45,984 nt of DNA from Gilliamella mensalis (GTDB taxonomy: Bacteria; Pseudomonadota; Gammaproteobacteria; Enterobacterales; Orbaceae): positions 1-45,984 of the forward strand of contig NZ_FMWR01000012.1 of NCBI RefSeq assembly GCF_900103085.1, in the 5' to 3' direction. Shown here one piece after another: positions 15,271-23,912 of the stretch. A program made the position numbers and the translations under genes. The notes under the pieces are model-generated. The model searched no databases. It was given only the letters and a program-made list of their open reading frames with translations, and was not told the DNA's origin. Numbering within the stretch: the first letter of the stretch is position 1; every line of letters starts with the position of its first letter.

Positions 15271-17175
15271 GTGATTGATGATTTTGCAGATAATGGCTTG
15301 CTAGCTAAAGCTATTGATGGATTTGTGGCAAGAGAGCCACAACGAAACATGGCAAGCAAAGTCGCAGAATCCATAAAAAAACAAAATTCTCTGGTTATTG
15401 AAGCTGGAACCGGCACTGGTAAAACTTTTGCTTATTTAGTCCCTGCATTACGTAGTGATAAAAAAGTAATCCTTTCAACTGGCTCTAAAAATTTACAAGA
15501 ACAGTTATTCAGCAAAGATCTGCCTATTATTAAAAAAGCATTGAATTATACAGGTAAGATATCTTTACTTAAAGGTCGATCCAATTATCTTTGTTTAGAA
15601 CGACTGTATCATCAATACGCAGCTGCCGGCGATCTTGATAAAGAATTACGTGTTGATTTAGCTCGTGTTAAAAATTGGTCAATTAAGACTAAAGATGGTG
15701 ATACAAGCAAATGCACTACAGTAACAGAAGATAATCCAATTTGGCCAATATTAACCAGTACCAATGATAATTGTTTGGGTAGCGACTGCGAACATTATAC
15801 TGATTGTTATGTGGTAAAGGCGCGTAAACGGGCGTTAAATGCTGATATTGTTGTTGTTAATCATCATCTATTTTTAGCTGATGTTGTTGTGAAAGATACC
15901 GGTTTTGGTGAACTTATTCCTCAAGCTGATGTAATGATTTTTGATGAAGCACATCAACTCCCCGATCTTGCTTGTCATTATTTTGGGCAACAGCTAAGTA
16001 GTCGACAGCTATTTGATCTAGCAAAAGAAATAAATCTTTGTTACCGTACCGAGGTTAAGGATATATCACAGCTACAGCAATGTGCAGATAAATTACAAAA
16101 ATGTACTCAAGACTTGCGTCTAGTGATTAACCAACAACCTCCAAAAGGTAACTTACGTTTTTTGTTTAACCAAGAAGCGATAAAAAAAGAGCTATCCTAT
16201 CTTTTAGAAGCTTTAAATTTTTGTCACGACGTATTGCTATTGGCCGCTGGGCGTTCGACAACCTTAGATAACTGTTTTGAACGGATCAATCAATATAGTA
16301 CGCTATTAAAACGGTTGCAGGAGACAAATGTAACTGGTTTTAGTTACTGGTATGAAAGTAGTTATAACTATTTTGTTTTTGCGCTAACGCCATTGTCTGT
16401 TGCCGATAAATTTACCGAATTATTAACGCAGCGCAAAGGGAGTTGGATTTTTACTTCAGCAACGCTATCGGTCAATAATCAGTTAGATTATTTTACCAAA
16501 CGTTTAGGATTAGCTGATGCTGATTCACTTATTTTAGAAAGCCCATTTGATTATATTAATCAGACAATTTTGTGTGTTCCACGTTACATTCCATCGCCAA
16601 ATGAACAAGGTAATGCTGAAAAATTAGCCAATATATTATTGCCTGTTATTGAAGCTAATAATGGTCGTTGTTTCTTTTTGTGTACTTCATATGCAATGAT
16701 GAATGCACTAGCTAAACAGTTTCGAGAATTAACCAAATTACCAGTATTAGTACAAGGTGAAACCAGTAAAGTTAAATTGCTTGAGCAGTTTATTCATACG
16801 GGCAATGCGCTACTTATTGCTACGAGCAGCTTTTGGGAAGGTATTGACGTTAGGGGGGATACCTTGTCATGTGTTATTATAGATAAATTACCATTTACAT
16901 CTCCAGACGATCCTTTAATTAAAGCCCGTATGGAGGATTGTCAAATGCAGGGTGGTGATGCATTTTACGAGGTACAATTACCTGAAGCAGTTATCACCTT
17001 AAAGCAGGGAGTTGGGCGATTAATTCGTCATCACAAAGATCGTGGTGCGGTTATCATCTGTGATAATCGTTTGGTGATGCGACCTTACGGCGCAACATTT
17101 ATTAATAGTTTACCACCATCACCAAGAACACGGGATATAAATAAAGTTATAAATTTTTTAATAACTAAAAGCTAA
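15271..17175 (+). CDS. yoaA: DinG-family iron-sulfur DNA helicase YoaA
   Basis: YoaA is a 5'-3' superfamily 2 helicase of the XPD/DinG group, which in E. coli works with the polymerase III chi subunit in repairing stalled forks. The 634-residue protein starts at GTG 15271 with AGGTG about 9 bases upstream; MIDDFADNGLLAKAI matches the YoaA N-terminus. Walker A EAGTGTGKT is at 44-52, the four iron-sulfur cysteines are C108, C168, C173 and C179 (C-x4-C-x5-C in the last three), and the Walker B DEAH is at 225-228. SSFWEGIDVRGDTLSCVII and GVGRLIRH are helicase motifs V and VI. All key residues are present and length is normal. tsaB follows 31 bases later, the same neighbour pair as in E. coli. Confidence 0.96.
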   Translation: MIDDFADNGLLAKAIDGFVAREPQRNMASKVAESIKKQNSLVIEAGTGTGKTFAYLVPALRSDKKVILSTGSKNLQEQLFSKDLPIIKKALNYTGKISLLKGRSNYLCLERLYHQYAAAGDLDKELRVDLARVKNWSIKTKDGDTSKCTTVTEDNPIWPILTSTNDNCLGSDCEHYTDCYVVKARKRALNADIVVVNHHLFLADVVVKDTGFGELIPQADVMIFDEAHQLPDLACHYFGQQLSSRQLFDLAKEINLCYRTEVKDISQLQQCADKLQKCTQDLRLVINQQPPKGNLRFLFNQEAIKKELSYLLEALNFCHDVLLLAAGRSTTLDNCFERINQYSTLLKRLQETNVTGFSYWYESSYNYFVFALTPLSVADKFTELLTQRKGSWIFTSATLSVNNQLDYFTKRLGLADADSLILESPFDYINQTILCVPRYIPSPNEQGNAEKLANILLPVIEANNGRCFFLCTSYAMMNALAKQFRELTKLPVLVQGETSKVKLLEQFIHTGNALLIATSSFWEGIDVRGDTLSCVIIDKLPFTSPDDPLIKARMEDCQMQGGDAFYEVQLPEAVITLKQGVGRLIRHHKDRGAVIICDNRLVMRPYGATFINSLPPSPRTRDINKVINFLITKS

Positions 17176-17206
17176 ATGATAATAGATAAAATATTTTGGA
17201 AAAAAC

Positions 17207-17887
17207 ATGAGTACTATTTTAGCCATTGATACTTCAACGGAAGCTTGTTCGGTTGCTTTACTTTACCGTAACGAAATCACTCACGATTTTATTTTATCGG
17301 CTCGTGATCATACTAAACAAATATTACCGATGGTTGATAGACTTCTTAAACAATCAGACTGTTCACTTACGCAAGTTGATGCAATCGCTTTTGGTCAAGG
17401 TCCAGGCAGTTTTACGGGGGTTCGAATCGGCATTGGTGTAGCACAAGGTTTAGCATTAGGTATTGATAAACCAATGATAGGTGTATCAACGCTGATGACC
17501 TTGGCTCAAGGTGTTTATCGAACAACGCAAGCAACAAACGTAATTGCCGCAATTGATGCTAGAATGAACGAAGTTTATTTAGGTCAATACCATTACGTTA
17601 ATGAGCAATGGCAAGCGGTTATTGCTGAGTGTGTTCTTAAGCCTGAAAAAGTAATCGAAAAAGTGAAGCATATCAGTCAAAATCATTATTGTGCAGGTAC
17701 GGGGTGGCAAACTTATCCTGATATGATTAATCATATAAAACAAAGTGATATCTTATTGCCTCATGCTCAAGATCTTATTGTTATTGCCAAGGATAAATAC
17801 AAAAAAGATGATCTGGTTAATGTAGAATATGTAGAGCCAACTTATTTACGTAACGAAGTTACTTGGAAAAAGTTGCCAGGACGATAA
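17207..17887 (+). CDS. tsaB: tRNA N6-threonylcarbamoyladenosine biosynthesis protein TsaB
   Basis: TsaB (YeaZ) is the ASKHA-fold partner of TsaD in the TsaD-TsaB-TsaE complex that makes t6A37 on ANN-decoding tRNAs in the cytoplasm. The 226-residue protein begins ILAIDTSTEACSVALLY, the first phosphate-loop strand, and has FGQGPGSFTGVRIGIGVAQG, the hallmark of the family; VEPTYLRNEVTWKKLP at the end matches the TsaB C-terminus. TGGAAAAAAC precedes the ATG. It is co-directional with yoaA and ends at an intrinsic terminator shared with grxA. The identification is secure. Confidence 0.97.
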   Translation: MSTILAIDTSTEACSVALLYRNEITHDFILSARDHTKQILPMVDRLLKQSDCSLTQVDAIAFGQGPGSFTGVRIGIGVAQGLALGIDKPMIGVSTLMTLAQGVYRTTQATNVIAAIDARMNEVYLGQYHYVNEQWQAVIAECVLKPEKVIEKVKHISQNHYCAGTGWQTYPDMINHIKQSDILLPHAQDLIVIAKDKYKKDDLVNVEYVEPTYLRNEVTWKKLPGR

Positions 17888-17904
17888 CGACAATAACATA
17901 AAAC

Positions 17905-17932
17905 AAAAAAGCCACTTATATGTGGCTTTTTT
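17905..17932 (+). terminator. Bidirectional rho-independent terminator between tsaB and grxA
   Basis: AAAAAAGCCAC (17905-17915), a 6-base loop, and GTGGCTTTTTT (17922-17932) form an 11-bp stem whose outer part is A on one side and T on the other, so it works as an intrinsic terminator in both directions. It lies 18 bases after the tsaB stop and 22 bases beyond the grxA stop. Confidence 0.92.
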
Positions 17933-17953
17933 GGCTTAAAATTTGGGGAAGCT

Positions 17954-18217
17954 TTATTTATAAAGCCCTAAATGCTCTTTCGCATAGGCCTCAAAATCAG
18001 TGCAGCCACCGATCGGTTTTTCATCAATAAAGATTTGCGGCACAGTTTCAACAGGTTTGCCAACACTTTTAGAAAGGTCTTCTTTAGTAATGCCTTCTTC
18101 ATTAATATCGACATAACGATAAGAAAAATCATCACGTTCTTGAGAAAGCTTTTCTGCCAGTTCTTTAGCGCGAACGCAATAAGGACAACCTTGACGACCA
18201 AAAATTACAGTATACAT
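17954..18217 (-). CDS. grxA: Glutaredoxin 1
   Basis: GrxA is a glutathione-dependent disulfide reductase that reduces ribonucleotide reductase and other cytoplasmic disulfides. The 87-residue protein reads MYTVIFGRQGCPYCVRAKEL, with the CPYC active site at residues 11-14, and has KPVETVPQIFIDEK (the cis-Pro TVP motif) and IGGCTDFEAY (the GG-TDF glutathione-binding turn). The ATG at 18217 has GAGGTG six bases upstream; the frame also has a GTG two codons earlier that is part of this ribosome-binding sequence. An inverted repeat at 18242-18259 lies in the expected promoter. Cys in the GGC position replaces the Tyr of E. coli. The call is secure. Confidence 0.97.
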   Translation of the reverse strand: MYTVIFGRQGCPYCVRAKELAEKLSQERDDFSYRYVDINEEGITKEDLSKSVGKPVETVPQIFIDEKPIGGCTDFEAYAKEHLGLYK

Positions 18218-18241
18218 TATCACCTCACATAAGTTGTTTTA

Positions 18242-18259
18242 TATAGTATAAGTACTATA
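18242..18259 (-). promoter_or_regulatory. Inverted repeat in the grxA promoter region
   Basis: TATAGTA (18242-18248), four bases, and TACTATA (18253-18259) form a perfect palindrome about 25-40 bases upstream of the grxA start; its minus-strand reading contains TATACT, a plausible -10. ATAG and CTAT halves recall OxyR half sites, and grxA is an OxyR target in E. coli, but the spacing is one base longer than the OxyR consensus. A regulator-binding role is inference. Confidence 0.4.
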
Positions 18260-18745
18260 CGTTACTTTTAATTAAAAAAAAGTTGTTATACTTAGTTAAT
18301 TAAATAGATTATACCTATTGAAAGCGGACTTGAAAAGTCAATCAGACTTTACGTTTAGAAGCTTGGACTTGGATGTTCGTTTTTTCACAATTTAGTATTT
18401 AGAGCATTAGTATAGCAGCAAGTTTAAAATTGAGCGTATACCACCTACTAGCCGGTTTTACCATCAAAAACAAAATGCCCCAAAAAAATTTAACTGAATT
18501 ATACCTTTCTGTTACCAAAAAAAGTAACTTTATTCCCATAAAAAACTTCAAGACGATTGTTGATTTTTGTATTTTTTATATGGATTATATAATCCAGTCA
18601 ATCATATTTTACTAAATATTAACTATATAGCATATGTTAGTTTTGGTTTGTTTATTTTTTTAATTACATGCAAATATTCAACTTTATTATGTTTATTGTT
18701 TGGTAGGCGTTATAATCTTCATTAATTAACTAACTGGATACGAAT
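18260..18745. other. AT-rich intergenic region without a supported gene
   Basis: Between the grxA promoter and the yggN-like gene I find no convincing gene. A 61-codon frame at 18430-18615 starts with TTG, lacks a ribosome-binding site and resembles no family I know, so I do not call it. The yggN-like promoter must lie near the end; no clear -35/-10 pair stands out. Confidence 0.5.
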
Positions 18746-19435
18746 ATGTTCAAAAAATTGTTATTGATTGCTTTATTGCTTCCTATCACCGTATTTGCTG
18801 CTAAAAAAGAGTGTAAGGTTAAACCTAGTTATGACATTACAATTAGCAACGAAAGTGTGCGTGTGTTTAATAATAAAAATGATTTAACTATTATGCCAAA
18901 TGGTAATGTGATCTTTAATAAACAGTCAGTAACACTTAATCCGCCATTACAAAAAAAATTGGTTCTATTTCAACAAGATTTACGCCAGCAGTTACCTCTT
19001 TTAGAACAGCAATCGTTAAATTTTTTAGCTGAAGTTAAAGAAAATTTTGAAAAAGCAATAAAAAATCACTTGAACAATGATAATACGTTAAAAATTGAAT
19101 TAAACAAATTATATAAACGTTTAGTCAGATTGCTACATGCTTCACTTATTACAGAAAATGGCAATACACGGTTTTCTTACCAAAATTTCAATAATCTAAA
19201 AAAAGATGGCGAAGATATCGGCCAACGTGTTTTTTATAATGTTGTAGGTGGTAGTATTTTACATCTTGATTTTTTTAAAAATTTGGGCGGAATCAAACAA
19301 ATCTCCAAAAATGAGTGGAAAGCTCAAAAATCTAAATTAAAAGCTTTTGATGCTCATATTTGTTCAGTCATTACAAGTATTGATGAACAATATGAACAAA
19401 TATTAACTCAACTTAATCAAACAATTCACAACTAA
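18746..19435 (+). CDS. YggN-like DUF2884 exported protein
   Basis: A 229-residue protein with a clear signal peptide (MFKKLLLIALLLPITVFAAKK), so exported to the periplasm. The mature part, with a Cys four residues after the likely AxA-type cleavage site, a segment LTIMPNGNVIFNKQSVTLN and a long helical region LQQDLRQQLPLLEQQS-like (FQQDLRQQLPLLEQQ), resembles E. coli YggN, a periplasmic protein of unknown function (DUF2884). QRVFYNVVGG and the C-terminal QLNQTI fit too. GGAT lies 7 bases before the ATG. It stands alone upstream of folD; function is unknown and no enzymatic motif is visible. It is about the length of E. coli YggN (roughly 240). Confidence 0.72.
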   Translation: MFKKLLLIALLLPITVFAAKKECKVKPSYDITISNESVRVFNNKNDLTIMPNGNVIFNKQSVTLNPPLQKKLVLFQQDLRQQLPLLEQQSLNFLAEVKENFEKAIKNHLNNDNTLKIELNKLYKRLVRLLHASLITENGNTRFSYQNFNNLKKDGEDIGQRVFYNVVGGSILHLDFFKNLGGIKQISKNEWKAQKSKLKAFDAHICSVITSIDEQYEQILTQLNQTIHN

Positions 19436-19498
19436 ATAGACATTAATAAAAACTTTTGCGAAAATGATACCTCTATTAAAATAGCTAAACGGAAGCTT

Positions 19499-20350
19499 AT
19501 GACTGCACATATAATTGATGGAAAAGCATTAGCACAACAAATACGAACTGACATTGCTAATAAAGTGAATTCACGTATTGAAAAAGGTCTATCTGTTCCA
19601 GGGCTTGCAGTAATTCAAGTTGGGGCAGATCCCGCATCAAAAATCTATGTCAACAATAAGCAAAAAGCTTGTGATGATGTGGGTTTTATTTCATTTGCGT
19701 ATGACCTCCCATCATCGACCACTGATGAATTATTGGCATTAATTGATGAACTAAATCAACGCGCAGATGTGCATGGTATTTTAGTGCAACTCCCTTTACC
19801 TGATAATATTGATAAAACCAAGGTTCTTGAACGTATCGATCCAAGTAAAGATGTTGATGGTTTTCACCCTTACAATATTGGTCACTTATTACAACGCGAT
19901 CCGATTTTACGGCCATGTACTCCTTATGGAGTGGTCAAAATGCTACAATCCACGGGTATAAATCTATCAGGCTTAAATGCAACAGTGGTAGGGGCTTCAA
20001 GCATTGTAGGTCGTCCAATGGCATTAGAATTATTGTTATTAGGTTGTACAACAACCATTACTCATAGCCGTACCGTCGATTTAGCGAAACACGTGAGTAA
20101 TGCTGATATTGTTATTGCTGGCGTTGGCATTCCCAATTATGTCAAAGGTGAATGGATTAAACCGGGGGCAATTGTTATCGATGTGGGTATCAATCGTTTA
20201 CCGAATGGTAAGCTTGCTGGGGATGTCGAATTCGAAACAGCTGTTAAACGTGCGGGATGGATTACTCCAGTTCCTGGCGGTGTTGGTCCAATGACTGTTG
20301 CTATGTTAATGAGTAACACCCTTGAAGCATGTGAAAAATTTAGTAAGTAA
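19499..20350 (+). CDS. folD: Bifunctional methylenetetrahydrofolate dehydrogenase/methenyltetrahydrofolate cyclohydrolase
   Basis: FolD interconverts 5,10-methylene-THF and 10-formyl-THF in the cytoplasm, feeding purine and formyl-Met-tRNA synthesis with one-carbon units. The 283-residue protein has [15 protein letters not shown] at the N-terminus, YVNNKQKAC (the catalytic Tyr-x3-Lys pair), [25 protein letters not shown], the NADP-binding [11 protein letters not shown] with SR later in THSRTVDL, and [15 protein letters not shown] at the end. Length is standard. GGAAG lies six bases before the ATG. In E. coli, folD lies near ppiB, lpxH and purEK; here ppiB and lpxH follow directly and cysS, which is between them in E. 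coli, is missing. Confidence 0.98.
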   Translation: MTAHIIDGKALAQQIRTDIANKVNSRIEKGLSVPGLAVIQVGADPASKIYVNNKQKACDDVGFISFAYDLPSSTTDELLALIDELNQRADVHGILVQLPLPDNIDKTKVLERIDPSKDVDGFHPYNIGHLLQRDPILRPCTPYGVVKMLQSTGINLSGLNATVVGASSIVGRPMALELLLLGCTTTITHSRTVDLAKHVSNADIVIAGVGIPNYVKGEWIKPGAIVIDVGINRLPNGKLAGDVEFETAVKRAGWITPVPGGVGPMTVAMLMSNTLEACEKFSK

Positions 20351-20375
20351 GTCAAATTGATTAAAGCTTACTTTT
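20345..20375 (+). terminator. Weak hairpin after folD
   Basis: AAGTAAG (20345-20351) pairs with CTTACTT (20367-20373) across a 15-base loop and is followed by two more T. The 5' arm overlaps the folD stop. The long loop and short U run make it a weak terminator candidate at best. Confidence 0.3.
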
Positions 20376-20414
20376 GCTCGAAATATGTATATTAAATAAA
20401 AAAAGGAATCTGTT

Positions 20415-20906
20415 ATGATTATATTTCACACTAATTTAGGTGATATTAAAATCAAAACTTTTGACGATAAGGCGCCAGAAACCGTTAAAAATTTTGTTGA
20501 ATATTGCAAAGACGGTTTTTACAACAACACAATCTTCCATCGTGTTATTAATAATTTCATGATTCAAGGTGGCGGGTTTGAACCCGGTATGAAACAGAAA
20601 AAAACAAAATCACCAATAAAAAATGAAGCGGATAACGGACTAAAAAATGATCGTGGCACTTTAGCGATGGCACGCACATCAGATCCACACTCTGCAACAG
20701 CGCAATTTTTTATCAATGTGGTTGATAATGATTATCTTAACTTCCGCTCCGCTGATGTGAATGGCTATGGCTATTGTGTTTTTGCGCAAGTTATTGATGG
20801 GCTTGATGTGGTTGATAAAATCAAAGTAGTTAAAACAGGGCGTAGTGGTATGCATTCAGATGTTCCTGTAGAAGATGTCATTATTACGAGTGTTACGGTT
20901 GAGTAA
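20415..20906 (+). CDS. ppiB: Peptidyl-prolyl cis-trans isomerase B (cytoplasmic cyclophilin)
   Basis: A 163-residue cyclophilin without a signal peptide, so cytoplasmic PpiB rather than periplasmic Ppi[21 protein letters not shown] starts the fold; [18 protein letters not shown] contains the catalytic Arg (FHRVI) and the QGG substrate-binding turn; [11 protein letters not shown] and [15 protein letters not shown] complete the active site. AAGGAA precedes the ATG. The end overlaps the start of lpxH by 8 bases or more depending on which lpxH start is used, so the two are translationally linked, as expected from their adjacency in E. coli. Confidence 0.97.
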   Translation: MIIFHTNLGDIKIKTFDDKAPETVKNFVEYCKDGFYNNTIFHRVINNFMIQGGGFEPGMKQKKTKSPIKNEADNGLKNDRGTLAMARTSDPHSATAQFFINVVDNDYLNFRSADVNGYGYCVFAQVIDGLDVVDKIKVVKTGRSGMHSDVPVEDVIITSVTVE

Positions 20907-21648
20907 TCCTGTTCGTTATTTTATCGCTGATATTCATCTAGCAGATAATGAGCCTGATGGTTATATGAGTATAACCGCAGGCTTTCTGTCTTTTTTACAT
21001 ACTCTCCCCGATAATTGTGAACTTTACATTTTAGGTGATTTGTTTGACTATTGGGTAGGGGATGATGTGAGAACAAACTTACATTACCAAGTTGCGCAGG
21101 CATTACAAGCTTTATCACAACGTAATATCAAAAAATATTTTGTCCATGGCAACCGTGATTTTTTGTTAGGAAAAAAGTACGCTAAGCAGTGCGATATGGT
21201 TTTATTGCCCGAGATTAATTGTTTGCTTAATCAAGATAAGAATATTGTTTTTTTACATGGCGATTTATTGTGTACTGACGATCCTCAATATCAAAAATTT
21301 CGAAAATTTATGCATAATAAATGGTTGCAAAAACTGTTTTTATTACTTCCACGCTCTGTTCGGCTTAACATTGCAGCTAAGTTACGGCAAAAAAGTAGCC
21401 TGCATAATCAAATTAAATCTGAATCTATTATGGATGTCAATCAACAAGCGGTGGTTGAAATGATGGTCGAATATAATGCGGATATTATAATACACGGACA
21501 TACGCACAAACCTGCAACACACCACTTTCAAATTGAAGGTAACCGTGCAACTCGTATTGTGCTCGGTGCATGGCATGATGGCGTGACATATATTAAACAA
21601 GCACAAAATAGTAATACTTTAGCTCTTTATAACCATTCTTTTAAATAA
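20899..21648 (+). CDS. lpxH: UDP-2,3-diacylglucosamine diphosphatase
   Basis: LpxH hydrolyses UDP-2,3-diacylglucosamine to lipid X in lipid A synthesis, at the inner face of the membrane. The calcineurin-like metal ligands are all present: [43 protein letters not shown] and [12 protein letters not shown]. The start is uncertain: ATG 20875, GTG 20890 and TTG 20899 are in frame; comparison with the short N-terminus of E. coli LpxH favours TTG 20899, overlapping the ppiB stop (TTGAGTAA), giving 249 residues. The 3' end overlaps the convergent modC by 22 bases. Together with the msbA genes it links this window to LPS synthesis. Confidence 0.95.
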   Translation: MSNPVRYFIADIHLADNEPDGYMSITAGFLSFLHTLPDNCELYILGDLFDYWVGDDVRTNLHYQVAQALQALSQRNIKKYFVHGNRDFLLGKKYAKQCDMVLLPEINCLLNQDKNIVFLHGDLLCTDDPQYQKFRKFMHNKWLQKLFLLLPRSVRLNIAAKLRQKSSLHNQIKSESIMDVNQQAVVEMMVEYNADIIIHGHTHKPATHHFQIEGNRATRIVLGAWHDGVTYIKQAQNSNTLALYNHSFK

Positions 21649-22307
21649 TCACTTTGTAAAACATGCTCGACTTTATCAAACTCAATCAGCTTGCCTTGAT
21701 CTAAAATGGCCACATTATGGGCTATCTTTTTAACTTCATTAATATTATGTGTTACATAAATAATCGGTATATTTAACTCATTGGCTAACTTATCAATATA
21801 TGTTAATAACTCTTTTTTTCTGGGCATATCAAGGGCAGAAAGCGGCTCGTCCATCAATAGTAATAAAGGATTAGTTAATAGTGCTCGACCGATTGCCACC
21901 CGCTGTTTTTCACCACCCGATAACATCGCGGGATAGCGATTTAATAATGGATGAATATTAAGCATATTCACGATTTCCTCAAATTTTGAAGGATTGAGGT
22001 GTTTAGTTCCATAAGTTAGGTTTTTAATTACTTTATAATGAGGAAAGAGTAATGGATCTTGAAATACAGTACTAATTTGCCGATTTTCTGGGGCAACAAA
22101 TAGGCGTTTATCGCAATCAACCAGTGGTGTGTTATTGAGTTTGATATAACCTTGGTCGGGTTTAATTAATCCATTAATAAGGTTGATTAGCGTTGATTTT
22201 CCCGATCCTGAAACGCCTAAAATAGCGGTAATACCTTGGCAATCTATCGCATGATTGAATTGGAACGAAAACGAAGCAAGTTGTTTGCTAACCTGTATTT
22301 TTAACAT
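21627..22307 (-). CDS. modC: Molybdate ABC transporter ATPase, lacking the TOBE domain
   Basis: ModC is the ATPase of the ModABC molybdate importer. The 226-residue protein has Walker A GVSGSGKST near residue 32, the signature LSGGEKQRVAIGRAL near 128, Walker B LLLLMDEPLSALD near 150 and VTHN. E. coli ModC is about 350 residues; the C-terminal molybdate-binding TOBE/Mop domain is absent, the protein stopping just after the ATPase core (DYLKEWL). The stop overlaps the 3' end of lpxH by 22 bases, so the shortening could stem from loss of downstream DNA. The importer should still work, but inhibition by bound molybdate through TOBE would be lost. AGGA precedes the ATG; modB ends just upstream, so modA, modB and modC form one operon. 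Confidence 0.93.
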   Translation of the reverse strand: MLKIQVSKQLASFSFQFNHAIDCQGITAILGVSGSGKSTLINLINGLIKPDQGYIKLNNTPLVDCDKRLFVAPENRQISTVFQDPLLFPHYKVIKNLTYGTKHLNPSKFEEIVNMLNIHPLLNRYPAMLSGGEKQRVAIGRALLTNPLLLLMDEPLSALDMPRKKELLTYIDKLANELNIPIIYVTHNINEVKKIAHNVAILDQGKLIEFDKVEHVLQSDYLKEWL

Positions 22308-22312
22308 ATTGA

Positions 22313-23002
22313 TTATCCTACTAGCTTCTTTTTATGCCATCGATTTAACAATTCTGATAAAAAAAGTGCAATGATTGACAGTACAATCGAAATGATACAT
22401 AGCCGTAAGGCGCTGTTTTCACCATTAGGGATTTGTAGCAACGTGTACATTGCAAGCGGTAAAGTGCGGGTTTCTCCTTGAATATTTGATACAAATGTAA
22501 TTGTTGCACCAAATTCTCCTAAACAACGTGCAAAGCCTAGCACAATTCCCATTAAAATACCCGGAAAGGCTAAAGGTAAAGTGATAGTTAGAAATACTCG
22601 CCATTTATGGGCACCAAGGGTGCGAGCCACATGTTCAAGTCGTATATCAATCGATTCAATGGCTAAGCGAATAGAACGTACCATGAGTGGAAATGCAACC
22701 ACTGCTGAAGCTAAAGCTGCACCTTGCCAATTAAAGCTAAAACTGATATTTAAATTTTGACTTAACCACTCACCAATCGCACCTCGTCGACCCATTGTTA
22801 TTAATAATACATAACCTAATACTACCGGTGGCAAAACAAGAGGAAGATGCACAATGCTATCAAATAGCGATTTACCAAAAAATTGACAGCGTGCCAATAT
22901 CCAAGCGGTTAAAATACCTATTGGTAAACTAAAGCCAATTGCTGCAGTGGCTATTTTTAAACTAAGTAGTAATGTTTGCCATTCAAATTCGGTTAATAAC
23001 AT
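22313..23002 (-). CDS. modB: Molybdate ABC transporter permease
   Basis: A 229-residue inner-membrane permease with about five membrane segments, the normal size for ModB. The cytoplasmic EAA-type loop that contacts the ATPase is HVARTLGAHKWRVFLTITLP; RCLGEFGATITFVSNIQG and TRTLPLAMYTLLQIP are typical of molybdate permeases. It lies between modA and modC with gaps of 28 and 5 bases, so the three are one transcription unit repressed, presumably, at the ModE box upstream of modA. The ribosome-binding site is weak, suggesting some translational coupling. Family assignment is firm. Confidence 0.95.
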   Translation of the reverse strand: MLLTEFEWQTLLLSLKIATAAIGFSLPIGILTAWILARCQFFGKSLFDSIVHLPLVLPPVVLGYVLLITMGRRGAIGEWLSQNLNISFSFNWQGAALASAVVAFPLMVRSIRLAIESIDIRLEHVARTLGAHKWRVFLTITLPLAFPGILMGIVLGFARCLGEFGATITFVSNIQGETRTLPLAMYTLLQIPNGENSALRLCIISIVLSIIALFLSELLNRWHKKKLVG

Positions 23003-23030
23003 ATTTGTATCAGATCACTCACTTGTTAAG

Positions 23031-23783
23031 TTACTTAGTTATAAATCCATATTTCTCAAAAATGGTTTTAGCTTGTGGTGAGTTTAAATATTGATAAAAA
23101 TCATTTGCTTTTAAGTTTAATAACGTGATTGGGTATTCAATAGACCTAAATGTATCTGCAGGGAAAGTCCCTACAATTTTCACTTTATCGCTTATTTTGG
23201 CATCGGTGCTGTAGACAATGCCAAGGATGGCTTCGTTACGCTCAACTAACATCAAAGCATCCCGCACATTGCTAGCAGGGGCAAATTGTGGTGATAATTT
23301 GTCAAATACGCCTAAATTAATGAGAGATTGTTTTGCATAAAGCCCCACGGGAACGTGATCTGGATCACCAATAGCGATTCTTTCGTCTTTAGGTAAAATC
23401 GCTTGCCAATTGGTATTGGTATTAATTAAGACGTTATCTAATGATGAACTTTTTGGGGCAATAAGAACTAATGCATTTTTTAATAGGTCTTGTTTATTTT
23501 TCGCTATATTATGCTCAATAAGGTAAGTCATCCATTTTTGATCAGCTGACATAAAGATATCGGCAGGGGCACCTTGTTCAATTTGTTTTGCTAATACTGA
23601 TGATGAAGCAAATGAAAATACAATGTCAGCATCTTGATGTTGAGCTTTATAGACCGTCGCAATATCTTGCATTACATTAGTTAATGACGAGGCGGCAAAA
23701 ACAGTCAATTTTTTAGTTGCTGTTGCTGAAAAAGCCATCGTTATCATTACTAAAGCTCCAACTATTCCAATCAATTTTTTCAT
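23031..23783 (-). CDS. modA: Periplasmic molybdate-binding protein
   Basis: A 250-residue protein with a signal peptide (MKKLIGIVGALVMITMAFSA, cleaved after about residue 22). KLTVFAASSLTNVMQDIA and FSFASSSVLAKQIEQGAPAD carry the two Ser-containing anion-binding turns of ModA; DPDHVPVGLYAKQ, SNVRDALMLVERNEA and GIVYSTDA supply the remaining ligands including the Tyr. It captures molybdate or tungstate and delivers it to ModBC. GTGAGA lies five bases before the ATG. It is first in the modABC operon and divergent from modE; a ModE-type palindrome lies about 100 bases upstream. Confidence 0.96.
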   Translation of the reverse strand: MKKLIGIVGALVMITMAFSATATKKLTVFAASSLTNVMQDIATVYKAQHQDADIVFSFASSSVLAKQIEQGAPADIFMSADQKWMTYLIEHNIAKNKQDLLKNALVLIAPKSSSLDNVLINTNTNWQAILPKDERIAIGDPDHVPVGLYAKQSLINLGVFDKLSPQFAPASNVRDALMLVERNEAILGIVYSTDAKISDKVKIVGTFPADTFRSIEYPITLLNLKANDFYQYLNSPQAKTIFEKYGFITK

Positions 23784-23884
23784 TTTTTCTCACAATACTA
23801 GTAAGTTAGTTTTGATGATTCATGTTTTTGTAGATATTTGGCTATAAATGGGATATTTCCATTAATTTGATAAATTGCCTAACA

Positions 23885-23912
23885 ATCGCTATGTAAAAAA
23901 AAACATATCGAT
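23885..23912 (-). promoter_or_regulatory. ModE operator upstream of modABC
   Basis: ATCGCTATGT (23885-23894), eight A, and ACATATCGAT (23903-23912) form an inverted repeat with one mismatch. It agrees with the E. coli ModE site, an ATCG-TATATA type half repeated inverted across 6-8 bases. On the minus strand TTGCTA (23920-23915) and TACATA (23895-23890), 19 bases apart, could be a promoter overlapping the box, so that ModE with molybdate would block modABC. The gene pair around it, modA and modE, is what one would expect. Confidence 0.8.

Noticed and set aside
17410-17430. GGTTCGAATC-like string suggesting a tRNA T-loop
   Set aside because: It lies inside the tsaB coding sequence and no acceptor or anticodon stems can be formed around it; no tRNA found elsewhere.
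18430-18615. 61-codon open frame between grxA and the yggN-like gene
   Set aside because: TTG start, no ribosome-binding site, low-complexity Lys/Ile/Phe-rich product without similarity to anything I know; a chance frame in AT-rich DNA.
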